Shown piece after piece: positions 49,546-62,070 of a DNA stretch of 64,000 nucleotides. The position numbers were made by a program, and so were the translations under genes. Below the pieces are notes generated by a model. That model was not told where the DNA came from. It worked only from the letters and a program-made list of their open reading frames with translations, and did not search any database. The stretch is from Dermanyssus gallinae (lineage: Eukaryota; Arthropoda; Arachnida; Mesostigmata; Dermanyssidae): NCBI GenBank assembly GCA_003439945.1, contig QVRM01004850.1:1-64000 (forward strand). Reading direction: 5' to 3'. Position 1 is the first letter of the stretch; each line of letters opens with the position of its first letter.

Positions 49546-50669
49546 CCCTCGCAAGGGACACAACTTTACCTATTCCGTCTGTGTGTCCCTCCGTCCGTCT
49601 GTGCTGCTATTAGCTACCAGAACGAGTAGACTGCTGCTCTGAGAGAAAGATCTGTTCACTCTAATCGGCAACGGGGAGAACTGCAGCGGCACCGCCGCGC
49701 AGGCTGGCTGCGGTGGTCGCCGACGATGATGAAAATAATGAATAATAATGGCAACTATGATCTCGGATGACGAAAGGCGGCGGCGGCGGTTGGTTGGTCG
49801 TATTGCCGCCCTCTACCGCTCTCGATACGAACCACCGCCGCTGTTCTCGTGCAGGTCGTCCTCGTGTACATCGTTAGCAAGCAGCAAAATGGGCAAGCAG
49901 AAATACAGAAGCCAGCGAGCCAGTCAGTCAAGCGGAAAGGCAACGATAGTTTTCGTCGTAAACGTTGCGCGCTACCTGGACGAAGCGAAGTAGCGAAGTC
50001 GATGAGGACAAGGGGATCATGATGGCGATGGTGATGGCGATGATGATGATGACAATTACCACGATGTCCGGTCAGCATTATGGGGTATCTAGCCCTTTGG
50101 GGAGGGGGTTCCAGAAGGTATCTTGGGGGGGGAAAAGACCCTACACCAATACCTAGACCGGAACGCCGGGATCGCACGTTTCTAGTCATATTGGCTCGAC
50201 CGCGCGCGACTGAAAGGCCGAACCGTTATGAACGTTAGAACGTTAGCGGATTAGTCAGTCAGACGCTCAGACGGTTGGCACGCCGGATGGGGGGGAGCAG
50301 GCTGGTTCTTGATCGACTGAAACGATCGGACCGTTGCGTCTCGTTGCCCTAACCGGGACCCCGGCCCGGTTGCCTTCTGCTCTTTTGCCTCGACCTAAGC
50401 TAGTCTGGCCAGGCCTAACTGGACTGGACTGGCTGGCTGGATAACTAACGTTCGCCGCCGACATCAGCACCTGTCCGCTAGAGGGAAGCTGGTAAACGCT
50501 CGACGACACCTAACATCACCAGAAAAAGCGAAAGAGAAAGAAAGACGGGCAGACGGGAGCAAAGGCAGGAATAAGAGGAACAGAAAAACGACGGCTTCTC
50601 ATTCGACGAGAAGGAAATTATAGGGACTGTTTCCGTATATACTAGTTCGTTCCTATAACAGAGATTGTT

Positions 50670-50717
<48 letters not shown>

Positions 50718-52599
50718 GCGAGAGAGTGAGTTTTGAGTACCTGCACATTGCGTACTCCTCGGATAGCAAGCAGCGATATGAAGAAGCGATGCGTTAAGCA
50801 ACACGCCAGACGTTACCACGATATCATAATCATCCAGCTCACTCGCGAGTCGTATGCTTCAATTTGTTCTAGCCGCAACTCGGCTTTCGGTTGTCATAGA
50901 CGTACTTAGCTTCGTATTTAGGTGCGTATATATGCACATAATATTTGTATATGTATATATATACATATATATATATAGGAGCAAATTGTGCCTGCTATAA
51001 GAATATATCTGCATACATAAATATACGTTTGGTGCTAAGAAAAGGGCTTCGTTTTTTTTCTAAATATACATTCGTGTAAGAGTAATTTAAAGTCGGACAT
51101 TTGGAAAAATTCTTGAAGTCGTTTCGGACACACCGAACACGCATCGGGGTAGGCGGAGAGGTCTGCTCATTTTTGAGATCCGGTCTCTTTAGTATCATCA
51201 TTGGTGTCCTTTGAGCCTGACGGCAAGCTGTACGATACGAGAGCAATACGACAATGTTAAACTTGAACAAAGTTAGATAACGTAGCGAATAGTAGCAGGA
51301 ATCATCATAACGCACCGAAGTGCGAGGAACATCGTAGTTATATCGGTTTGCCCCTGTTATCGCTGTTTACACTGGCAGCTAACAAGCAAACTAGTCTCCG
51401 CCGCTAGAGTAAATAGCCACCGAACGCAGAAGCTTGAAGCCACAGCGACTAGGCCGACAATCCTACGTATCGGCAGTAAAGCTTGGGGGTTCAGTCAGCA
51501 GAGTCGTGGGTGCAGCACATACGTGATCTCCAGTACGGGGGTAAACGAGGTGGTTTCCAGCCGTCTGTAGCTCGTAGACGTTGTAGTTTCTTGCCGTTCT
51601 TATTTGCCTACGAATAACTCATCATCACCGAGCCTAACTCGGGTCTCCATTCATGATGACTCCGCGGCGGAGGGCGGTTTGAAATATTAGCCTTTTTTCT
51701 GTTCTCTCTAATGCTCCTACTGAACTTGCGAACTTCATAACGAATTCAACAGCTCAGCATTTCGAGACAACCGCCACTGCCACTTCGATGTGATTAACCT
51801 CGTCGGAACTTGCACCACCACCGCCACCACCACTGCCACCACCAGCAACACCAACACGCAGCACTACCCTGCCCTTGGATAGAAACACTTGGATTTCAAG
51901 CTCTGAGAGCTCACCGAGAGCAAGGTTTCTGGCACCTTCTTGGCCAGCGGCCGCAGCCTCCTATGCGCCTTATCTCAATCATATTAACGCATGCTGAAAG
52001 TCCAAACTGGTGGTCGCTCGTCCACCATCCCGATATGCATGCTTGCCAAGGCTCACCCAAGCACACACCCACAAACGCATATATGCGCATGCGTCGATGT
52101 CGATGGCGGTGCACCGACCGATCAGCCGTAATTTCGATACGTGAGACTTTGCTCGCTTTTGCAAATTCGGAAATTACGAACGGCTGAGAGAGAAAAAAAC
52201 GGACACACGAGAAAGAGCGATCCTGATTTTGGTTCGCGGGCAGAAACTTTGGAGAACGACTAGCGCTCGTGTAGGAACTTGCAAGATACCACCATAGATC
52301 GTAAACTAACACTCAAGCGACCTGTGCCCCCCAAACCTTATTCGAACCGCGGCTCGGCTAGAGGTCAAAGCCGAAGCTCCGATTGCACACTCGTCGTTGT
52401 TGGCTCTATTGCAGCATACCGAGAAGAGTTTTTTTCTCGTTTATATTTTGCTTTAGGGGGTTTCGTCTTGCCCCCCCCCCCCCATTTATGTAATTAAAAG
52501 CGTTTGGTACGTTCGATATATGAATTTATATATTCTTTACTGCTCATATCGGGACAAGGCACGATGCAACAAACGCATGTGTTCACATAAAATGCATTT

Positions 52600-52602
<3 letters not shown>

Positions 52603-52648
<46 letters not shown>
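52603..52648. repeat. (TA)n array
   Basis: Pure TA repeat. Confidence 0.9.
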
Positions 52649-52651
<3 letters not shown>

Positions 52652-53442
52652 AGAGAAGGAAAAGTAGGGCCTCAAATTGTTCATATACGAGTCTCACTAG
52701 CTGGTCTATTTGTTATTGTAGCTAATCGAGTTCAGCTAAAGCTGAACGTCTTTAAAAGTATCCATCTTTGTATCTGTATATGCTGCCCGATCGTCGTTCC
52801 CATGTGGCATCGTTGTGTGTTGGTATAATAGTTAGGGTATTTTTACATTCATGTCTCGTTCGTTTGCTCCATCTCCATATGTTCATTTGTGCGTCCAGTG
52901 GCTCAATTCATTCTCTCTGTGTCGGCGATAAGTGAGAGATAGTGAGAACTGGCTCGAAATTAATTTGCTCCTCCAGCGAGTTAGCGCTGCAGGTGCCGCT
53001 GCTGCTGGTGTTGTTGCTGCTGCTGATGCATGAGACAACCTTGACTTTGTAGCGAATATGTCGGATGGGGTTGCAGGTATGAAGTGTGTGGCCATTTTCT
53101 ATTCGTGGAGTCAAGTTCATTTGAGGAGGCAACAACAACAATGCCCAAAAGAGGGCGATACAGCGGCGACCTTTCCGCTGCAGACTGCTTGGCTCGCATT
53201 TCGGTATACTCACCATCACTACTTGGGGTAGATTCTCGGAATAATTGCTGCTGGTGCTGTTGTTGTTGTTGTCCATGTCTCCTCTCGTTTTAGCAACGAC
53301 CTTTTCCTGCTCAACCGCTGGCCTACCTTCCAGTGGTCCTAGTCAGGGCGGAATTCTAATATTTATAGTAGTGAGACTAGCAGGTGACGAAACTCAGCAT
53401 CATATATGTATACATATCTATGTATATATATATATACATATC

Positions 53443-53478
<36 letters not shown>

Positions 53479-53847
53479 ATGTAGGCGCATGTTGATTCAA
53501 CTGGACAAACACCCAGTGAGCGAGAGAGCAGGACGAGTGAGCCGCAAACAAACGTTACCTCTGTCCGAGTGGTAAGATTCATTCTTATCGGTGTCCTGGT
53601 CGTCCTCGTTTGCGACGTCCCGAAAACCTGCACGTCCCGGACGCCCTGAATGTTATGGCACACGTATAGGAAGGTCGTTTTCGTTTTGCCAGCCCGAACA
53701 ACGTAGGCAGCCAGCTAGTGAGTGGGTTTTGTAGGCACGTCGCCACGACATTGGCCGGACGCTTTGTTGTGTTGGCTACGTTGATGCAGCTGCTGGGGGC
53801 GGATGGTGGTGAATTCTGCTACCACGGCTTGTCTTTCTATTACTCCT

Positions 53848-53901
53848 TGGACTACTGATCCAACTACTGATAGCACCTGGACTACTGATCCAACTACTGA
53901 T
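53848..53901 (+). repeat. Two-copy 30-bp tandem repeat
   Basis: tggactactgatccaactac with following tgat recurs exactly 30 bases apart (53848 and 53878). Confidence 0.9.
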
Positions 53902-53928
53902 ACTGCGACTTCTACTCGTTATGTTCAC

Positions 53929-54545
53929 CAAAACTACTTTCGTTTTTCTTCGGTAAAAAATTCTTCTATGCGCATCCAGTTGCAGTTCAGTTTTTCCTCT
54001 CCTGGCACTCCCTGTGGTCGTCGTCGGCGCATCCTCTCTCGATTTCCTATCTCTAACTCGGTGTTCTACCTCATAACGTTTATCAATAAGCTGTCAATCG
54101 TTCTTGATCAAGAAAAATCCCTGTCCCCACTTGCGTTCGTCCAGAAGCATAGCGGCCACTAGAGGTTCTGTCACCGCCGTATTCAGGAACTCTGCTGCTT
54201 CTGCTGCTGCAACCAGTGATTCTGTTCGTTCGTCTCCTGGTTCTGGGAAGGGAAGAGATCGATCGATTGAGATCGATCTTAGAGTGCGTCCTCATGGCGC
54301 GCCGTGACCAGAATGGCCAGGAAGTCGGCCTACACAACGGTCTGGACGCCCTTAATACGGCAAAGTCTGAGCGTTAAATTCCAGAGCAGGGACCCCCAGG
54401 GACACCTGCTGTGAAAGACTGACTGATCACTGAGAGACTATGGTCCTATGAAGATCCGGGGAGACTCCCATTTCGGCCATAACGTCTATGATAACTTGCC
54501 ACCTTAGTGACTTGAAGGCGTTGCCGAAGTTTATCCCGAATTTCG
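53929..54545 (-). pseudogene. Decayed copy of the R1-clade LINE (RT and 3' end)
   Basis: On the minus strand AGVPGGP then VQTVV, a stop, and ADFLAILVTARHEDAL align with AGVPQGSVLGP and VQTIAYADDLAVLVTARNADAL of the intact LINE. The catalytic YADD has become stop-A-D-F. Upstream sequence to 54545 matches DNA at 17090-17190 (ataacgtctatgataacttg against ataacctctaggattacttt, gacttgaaggcgttg). At 53932-53960 actactttcgtttttcttcgg resembles the LINE 3' UTR. Only about 400 bases separate the YADD site from the 3' end, against 1.15 kb in the intact copy, so there are internal deletions. Confidence 0.75.
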
Positions 54546-55630
54546 CCTTTGTCGCTCTCAGCGGAAAACCTTTGCATTATTTAATAATGCTATTAGGCAG
54601 GTCTCAAGAGCTTTTATTACATATATTATGCTCTTCCTTCTACTCGTGAGTGCAATCTCGTTTATAAGATTTTGTACAGCAAGAAGGAGTTCGTCAAGCT
54701 TTTTGCATCCATATGCCGTTGCTTTAGCTGATTCTCGCAGTTGGTACGCTTTGCCTTCATCCGGCTTTAACTTTTATTTCCTTTTTTTTTGGTATAGATA
54801 TACGGGGTGTTCGGTATTGAGTGGCGTGTATTTTATCGCTCCTTTTTAAGCTCGTGCCTAAATGAAAACAAGTATTTAGATGAAGTTGTTTACGTGGCTT
54901 CCGTAATTTGGAGGGCATGCATTCGATGCCGTGCTGTTATCGTGGAGCTGCTGATGGTGATGGTGTTGCTTATGGGGATGCCGGTGACAACAACATCGCC
55001 CCATTGCTTGTGCATTCTCTGGCGATGACGCACTGAAGTGGAAAACTGGAAACCTTCACTCGAGTGGACGCGGCTACCGTGGTTGCCCGGGCCTAGTTGG
55101 AACAAAAACGAGTCAAATCTTCTTTTCTACCGTTTTTCCTTAAGCCGCTCGTTACGTCCAGCCGCACTGTGACCAGCAGTGGCGACGGCGGCCATTTTGT
55201 CGTTTTTCTATCTTTCAGGGCGGTTGCGGCTTGCGGCCGAAGTGGCTTCTATCGAAGCCAACTATGAAGTGGCGCACGCAGCTCCGGACCAAGTCCGAAC
55301 CTCAAAACTGTTCGTTTGTTAAAGTATATACAGGGTCTATCATAACTGTATGTACTTATTTTAAGGTCAGGTAAAACTCTGCAAGAGAACATTTTCTTTC
55401 CAATGGAAGGAGGAGGCGGAAACGCCTTGTTCAGGAGTGAGGATGAATTTTACAGATGTAGTTATTCTGTCTTTTTTCCCCAACATAGTTGTGCAAACGT
55501 TTGCGGGAGAACCAGCCAATGCATGAAGGAACCGATCATAGCGGCGTGTTCGGCGTGAACGAATGACACCCGACCAATAGATTCTTTGATGCTTGCATTT
55601 TTTGAATACGCAACTTTGACGATAACGACT

Positions 55631-55667
<37 letters not shown>

Positions 55668-57016
55668 GCAACCAATCGCACGAAGCTTTCTCCAGCATAC
55701 ACAACCGTTTGCGCGCTCGCGTGTATTTATAAGTTGTATGATGCGTGTTTTTGCCAATAGATGACCGCACGCGCGCCAATGTACATATGTCTGGATGTAT
55801 GAATGTGCGTATGTTTTGCGCCTAACACCTTCTCCTTCTTATCTCCATTGTCTTCGTTGTTATGGTTGTTGCTGGTATTGTTAGTGTTGCTATTGTTGCT
55901 GTTGTCGTTGTTGTTTCTGTTATTGTTAAGACGACGAGAGCATGAACACGTCCGCCGTAGGACGAGAGACAGGCCTTACAGCAGGCCCTACCACTGTACG
56001 TATGACTGCAATTGCTGCTACGACAGCTACCTTGCCCCGAGGACCCGAGTAGGACAGATAGGACCGAGCAGAACACAAGAACACAGGGGGGGCGGTGCTG
56101 GTGGGCTGTGCGCCTGACCTGACCAGCCAGTCATCACCGAACGGCCAGACAACTACGTAGGCGACAACACCGGCCGCTGTGATGATCAGTATCAGGATGA
56201 CGACCACATCATTGACACACGGCGTCGACACGGCCTGCCTTCTCCCCTACGCGCCTCCTCCCTGCGCCTCCTCCATTGGAGAGACGAGAACCACCATCAT
56301 CATCATCACCATCATCATTGCCACAGCGAGCGGTGGCTGGTCGTTCTGCACGAGATGACTGAGAAGACAGAATAGCCTTATACACATACAAACAAGTAGT
56401 ATACAACTAACAACAACAACAACACAACCTCTTCTAACAAGGCTAGAGTTTGTATGTGTATAAGGCTATTCTGTCTATTATCATACAGCATACGATGAGC
56501 CAGCGGCGGCTTCATGCGGCCCCGCCAGGGGTTGTTACGCTGTGCAGCACAGACCCAGACACGCAAACAGACGGCAACAAGTGTCACCATCCTGTGAGTG
56601 AACGACAGAAATCACTCACAGCAAGAAGGCTCACACAAAGACATCCAGCGCTACACAGCTGTGAGGTCATCACATAGGCCTGACTGTGCGTCTGCGAGCC
56701 TTCTGCGGCCCGTTTGTCGTTGTTCTGCCGGCCATGGATGGAATCCAGCCAGCACCGTCCAAACCGACCTCAATGAAGGCCGGCACGATCATCGGCGAAT
56801 TGATCTGAATCAATTGACGTACCCAACGGGCGACCCCCGACAGCTGACCGAGGTAGCAGAGATCACCTCCTCCATGAAGTCGCAGACTACGACCATTTCG
56901 GCCCCCGCAGTTTGTCTGGTTCTCTCCGTCTCTTGCTTTGTTCGATTGTGCTATATCTGTGTATTTTGGCTGTGTTCTACATGCACAGTATGACTGTGTT
57001 CTGCATGCACCGCATT

Positions 57017-57064
<48 letters not shown>

Positions 57065-57540
57065 CGCAAATGTCTGGGATGTGCGAATCGTGTATTTATA
57101 TTTAGGTTGCTGGTGGTTGATTTAAGATTAATCTATCATCATCTGCCTTTGATGCGCTGGGCGGAGCGTGCCCTACACGGGGCCATCGCTGCTGTGTTAT
57201 TGTTGTTATTACTGCTGCTGCTGTTGCTGGTTCTGTCGTTGCTGGGGGTGGATTTGTCGTGCTTACGACGAGCCCAAGTAGGCCTGCCCACATGACGATT
57301 GTATGGATCATCTTTGACAATTCTTTCTTTGACATTGTGGTAAGCAAATTATAATTATTGTTATCATTATCATCTTCATCAACATTGCTGTCACCATAAT
57401 TTTCGTCAGCATCGGGCGGCAGCTGGTCTAGGCATTTCGAAGCCCTCGTCTTGCGGGCAGATCAGTGCGTATGACTTTAGCCACTCGTTGCCTAATCGCG
57501 ACTTAGCCCGGCGCGAGCGAGTCGATGCGTGACTGTCTGA
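54546..57540. other. Gene-free stretch
   Basis: No gene is recognised. It contains (TA)n at 55633-55666 and 57020-57062, GTT-like repeats near 55855-55925, and the inverted repeat at 56365-56476. A minus-strand frame near 55367-55560 beside tacagggtctatcataactg could be an unidentified transposon edge. Confidence 0.5.
56365..56476. repeat. 29-bp perfect inverted repeat
   Basis: The left arm (56365-56393, starting agacagaatagcc) and right arm (56448-56476, ending ggctattctgtct) are exact reverse complements over 29 bases with a 54-base spacer containing a CAA tract. No element-like flanking direct repeat is evident. Confidence 0.93.
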
Positions 57541-57541
57541 A

Positions 57542-57572
<31 letters not shown>

Positions 57573-57660
57573 CCATCATCATCTTCAAAATGATGATCAC
57601 ATTAATAATAATAATAATAATAATAACCATCATCATCTTCAAAATGATGATCACATTAAT
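57541..57660 (+). repeat. 54-bp tandem duplication with (AAT)n
   Basis: aaccatcatcatcttcaaaa plus tgatgatcacattaat occurs twice, 54 bases apart, each copy preceded by AAT repeats. The core catcatca...tgatgat is itself nearly palindromic. Confidence 0.9.
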
Positions 57661-60600
57661 AGCCATTGACTCAAATAAGGCAGAAAGAAACTCATCCGAC
57701 TCGTGCAGCTCGCGTCTGGACCTGGCAGCATTACGCTAGGCTCTCTTCCGTGGCGGCTGCAGCCTTAGGATATCCAGCTATGCGTCTCTCTCTCTCTCTT
57801 TATCTCTATCTTTCACTCTCTTTTACACACACACACACACACACAAAATAGAACCCCCCATCTTCCTATCTCCTCTCTGTGTCTCGAGTGCGCGTGCTCT
57901 TCCTGTCTTTGTCTATCGGTATATCTCACTCTCTAGAGTCTATTAATTTAGCTCCGAACAGCCGGTCCAGCGGTTGCGGAAGAAGGTAGCTTACGCGGTG
58001 CTGCCATAGCCATTCCGATTTCGTAGCCATGGCGAGTCCGAAGAGTTTGGCTGTGGCTGGATTCGTTTTTCTTCACTGATCTGCCAGATCTGGTAGGGAG
58101 GGCACTGTCCTGATATAGCTATATTCATTTACTGAATGAAGCACATCAAATACTTACGATACTTAGTCCAGCATGAGAATGCTTTGGTCTGAAAGTCTAG
58201 AAGTAGGCACGCAGCGACAGCGTATAGCGGTCTCCGGCCAGGCAACGCACACACACACGGGGCATGTGAGTCCGATTATACCTGCTGTAACCTTTCCTAA
58301 TGATTGTTGAAGTAACAGCCGCGCTGGTTTTCTCGCAGAGAAGTCGCATAGGGATTGAGCGGTTTCGCCTCGTGGTAGCGTATAAGAGTTGACAGTTGTT
58401 TGGTACTTTAACTTCAACTTGCTTCGATTAGATTGTTTATAGTTAAATTGACGGTAGCCGTCACTGATAGAAGAGGCTAGCTGTTTAGGGGATCACAGCC
58501 TCTGTCCTAGAACTGTGCCGAACCTAGAATTACCACAGGGGTGGAACTGTGGTAGTGGCAAGGATGATGCAAATACGTTATGCCGGGTTAACAACGCACT
58601 GTTGCTGCTGCTGCTGCGGTGCGAGTGAATACCGTCGATGACCATGAACTCGGTTAGCGACTGGTGTGTGACTCAGAAATCCTTTTAAGCTCAAAATTCT
58701 CCCCACCCTCGTCACAGGCTTGAAATTGCTTGGAAGTTCTTCAACGAGCTCAGTCTAAAGTTGGTCAATCGGTTGGTCGATCTGTTGAACTGCCCGTTCC
58801 CATGCTTTGATCAATTGCTAAGATCAACCCAACTGTTGCTGGCCTGCGTAAAATCCGACGGAAAGAGACGAAGAGAAATCCGGCGGAAGAGAAAATCGGT
58901 ACTGGCCGGCAAGCGCGCTTAAATGTCGAAGGGAGAAACTACAGGGACGAAAAACCAAGGGGCCAATGCAACTAGGACTGATGCAAAGTTGAAGGAACGA
59001 CGACCTCCACGCATACGTCCGAAATGAAGCGTGTCTTTGAACGATGGCAAAAAGAACGCAATAAAAACTGTCGGAAGCGTCTCAGTAGTCTGCTGAGCGT
59101 AGAGTGCGCCGAGCATAGAGGCATAAAGCCATGTAATCCTCGTAGCATTATTTGTCGTTGCTTTTGGTAGCAGTGCCGACTGCCAGACATAGATGGGTTT
59201 TTTTTATTGCTTTGGTTCTTTTGTTGCAGCTTTGGTAGATTTATTTTTCGCGGCATACCTCTAGCGCATATATATAAGACATCGTTGTTGCTGTGGTTGT
59301 TGTCGTCGTTATGTTGGTATCGCTGAGCAATAATGTTCGTACTAATGATGCTGTGTGTTGACATGACTGTGTTAACGGAGTGTATCCGTACATATGTATG
59401 TACACGCGTGCCTCTGTGGGTATGTTTGATGACGCGTTATGTTTGCTGGCACACGGAAAGCAGGTTTTCCGGAGGGGGGCGTTTCTTTCCACCCATAACC
59501 TACAATACTTGGTGTGCTTGGTTCGCCAGCTTAATCATTGCTACTGCACCGACCTTAAGGCGGAGTAATGAAACGAGCAAGAATCTCAACAAGGCCTTAA
59601 ATTAGGCCAAATATAGGTAACGAAGTGGCGGTGTGAAAATTGTCGACACCACAAGCATCGGCAGGGTAGCAACGACCTTGTGTGCTGCTTCCAGCCTTCC
59701 TGCCATGTGAGCGGCCCCGGGCGTGATCCAAAGCGCCTTCCAGTTGGGGGTTCTGTGTGTTGAACTCGGGGGCTTTCTGAGGTTCGTAGGGTCTATGTAG
59801 TTGCCGCTGAACACTGTCGCACTGGCCGTGGTGCATTTGGCCGGTTGTTTTGTAACGGATTCTTCGTTATGATTGGTGAGGGGGGGAGGTCGGGGGGGGG
59901 GGGGGCAAAGGAAGCGGGACGGAAGGACACTGGAGAGGAGAGATGTCGAGGGGTAAGCAGGCGTGACCACGCGTGATGATCGCAGAAGATCGTAGCCAGT
60001 CAAATTAGTTGTAGTCTCTCATTGGCGAGTCTCGAGCGCACCATGACCAAAGGGTGAGAGTGGCCGCCGCCGTTGTAGGGCTGTGTACACTGTAGGGCTT
60101 TTTTGGCACAGTCAAGGCGCCGACGGGGACGAGGGTGATATAACCAGTGTTGGTTAAAGCGCAGACGGACTGGTCAACGCTGCCTGTCTGTGTGGCGTAC
60201 CGGCACGTCGGCTAGTGGCAACCTGAGAAGACGCAGGATTAGGAGAGTCCGGGGACAAAGGAGAAGAACGAGACAGGGCAGTCGAAAAAATTGGGGGAAT
60301 TGCAATCTGTACGTGCAGCAGCGCAGCGCGTTCGCGTGCATCCTTCCCGCTGGTTTTGGTGGTGGTGATTGCGATGATGATGTTGTTGAAACTGGTCAAT
60401 GGCGGGTAGTCAGTGAGGGAGAAGGGGAAGCAGACACATTTAGCTAGAAAGATAGGTAGAGAAAGGGAGACTAAGATAGAGGGAGAGAGTGATAGGGAGA
60501 CGAGTAGGGATGAGAGAGAAGGACCTAGACGCGGTTGATGTTGTGCATTCATTGTGACCGTTTCCAGCTTTAGAATCGACACGCACACACAAACACGCGC

Positions 60601-61054
60601 ACACAGAGATACAGTTCAGCTTCATTAACTACGCGCGCGCAAAGGGGGATCGACTGTAAGGGCAACACAGCGCTGGCGCTGCCGCCCCTGCTGTCTGCCT
60701 GTTTGCCCCCGCCTCAGCCTCCGAGAAAGGCAGGCAGGCAGGAAGAACAAACGGACGGACGAAGGTCCGAGACGACGCCGGCTCGGACTGCTATGATGAA
60801 GATGGCCAACTACTTCGCGCGCGTCCTCCTCTCGCGGTGCTGCACAACGGACCGACAGCACTATGGGAGTCTCCCGAGAAGTTGTTCATCAACATGCCCG
60901 CGTTGCTTCAAGGTTGTTGGCCCGCCCCCGGGCTCCAGAGAATCAAGCTCACAGCTCATAGACGCGAGACAGCGAGATTCACACACACACACATACATAT
61001 TTAGTAGTGAAGATAGGTATGGAGAAAGACACACAGGGGAGAGAAAGAGAGAGA
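57661..61054. other. Gene-free stretch
   Basis: No gene is recognised. It contains CT (57785-57800) and CA (57826-57845) repeats, CTG repeats (58600-58616), a G14 run (59892-59905) and GA-rich sequence (60459-60520). Confidence 0.55.
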
Positions 61055-61140
61055 CGGGAGGGGGCAAATCAGCAAGAGCGAGAGGGGGCGAATCAGCAAG
61101 AGGGAGAGAGGGGGGCGAATCAGCAAGAGGGAGAGAGATA
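61055..61140 (+). repeat. GA-rich minisatellite, three copies
   Basis: Units of roughly 24-28 bases contain gcgaatcagcaagag (first copy gcaaatcagcaagag). The frame through it encodes repeats such as GESARGRE and is not considered a gene. Confidence 0.85.
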
Positions 61141-61371
61141 CGAGAAAAGGAAGAAAGTCAGTAAGGCGCTTAGCCAAGCTGAGACAGAAGCGGCCACAGA
61201 AAGAGCGTCACACACAAGGAGATGAGCGAGAAGTGAGCGGGGCAAAACAATGGCCCAATGTTGGCTACACGCGGCGAGCACAACTGGCGGATACTATTTG
61301 GCGGGTACTTTGTTCAGTGCGGCTTTTCAGCGGCGGCGGTGGCGTCAAGCCTACGAGTCGTCGTAATCAGA

Positions 61372-61403
<32 letters not shown>

Positions 61404-61878
61404 CTTACTCTATACTGGTAGTAGTAATAGTAATAGTAGTAGCAGTAGTGACAGTACTCGTAGGCAGGTAGTACTCACCCAACCCTCGCATCGTGTGGCA
61501 GTCGGGTCAGCAGCGGGTTGGCAGCGGGCTGGCAGGTTTTCCGTCTGCCCGACGTCAACAGCCGGCGCGGCGTGGTCGCTTTGTCTGCCTGAGTACAAAA
61601 CGATGACAATTCGTGCCGCTGCCGTCGGCGTCGACGAACGCCACAACGACGGGAGCGCGAAGGATGGCGTTGGCCTTGGTGACGACGACGACGACGACTC
61701 TCATTGTAGGTGCGTCTCTGTTCGTGCGTCTCAGTGTCTGGCTGTCTGTCTGTCTGTGTTTAGGTGTGTAAATACGGCCGGTCGGCCAGCCAGCGCAAAT
61801 AGTGCATAGCTGCACTCTTACGAGTCACGCTTTTATTGACACACATGTATGCATATATATATATATATATATATATAT
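61141..61878. other. Gene-free stretch
   Basis: TAG repeats at 61376-61450; CpG-rich sequence with GAC repeats near 61680-61700; (TA)n at 61854-61878. No supported coding region. Confidence 0.5.
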
Positions 61879-62029
61879 AAATGAGGTGCAGGTGCAAGTA
61901 TAGACTTACAGTATCCAGGTGCATCCTGATACAAACACACGCATACATACATATATATATATACATATATATGAGGTGCAGGTGCAAATATAGACCCACA
62001 GTATCCAGGTGCCTCCTGATACAAACACA

Positions 62030-62064
<35 letters not shown>
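61879..62064 (+). repeat. 88-bp tandem duplication containing (TA)n
   Basis: gaggtgcaggtgcaa starts at 61883 and again at 61971. Each copy has about 70 similar bases, ending cctgatacaaacacacgcat and followed by a TA array. Confidence 0.9.

Positions 62065-62070
<6 letters not shown>

Larger units (their letters stand above)
46054..53928. other. Gene-free stretch with simple repeats
   Basis: No gene is recognised. It contains (TA)n at 48047-48072, 50672-50711, 52603-52648 and 53443-53475, CT repeats (48836-48852), CAT repeats (49199-49275), GTT repeats (49426-49545), C13 (52471-52483), a three-copy 30-bp tandem repeat (48279-48367) and a two-copy 30-bp repeat (53848-53901). A minus-strand charged frame at 47563-47793 starts MEEQAILVAVTFVDIV, but no family could be established. 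Confidence 0.5.

Noticed and set aside
55330..55560. Possible DNA-transposon edge tacagggtctatcataactg
   Set aside because: No matching inverted terminus was found in the window and the adjacent frame is not recognisable.
60703..61164. 153-codon plus-strand frame rich in R, G and E
   Set aside because: Its second half is the GA-rich minisatellite and its first half is low-complexity; no recognisable domain.
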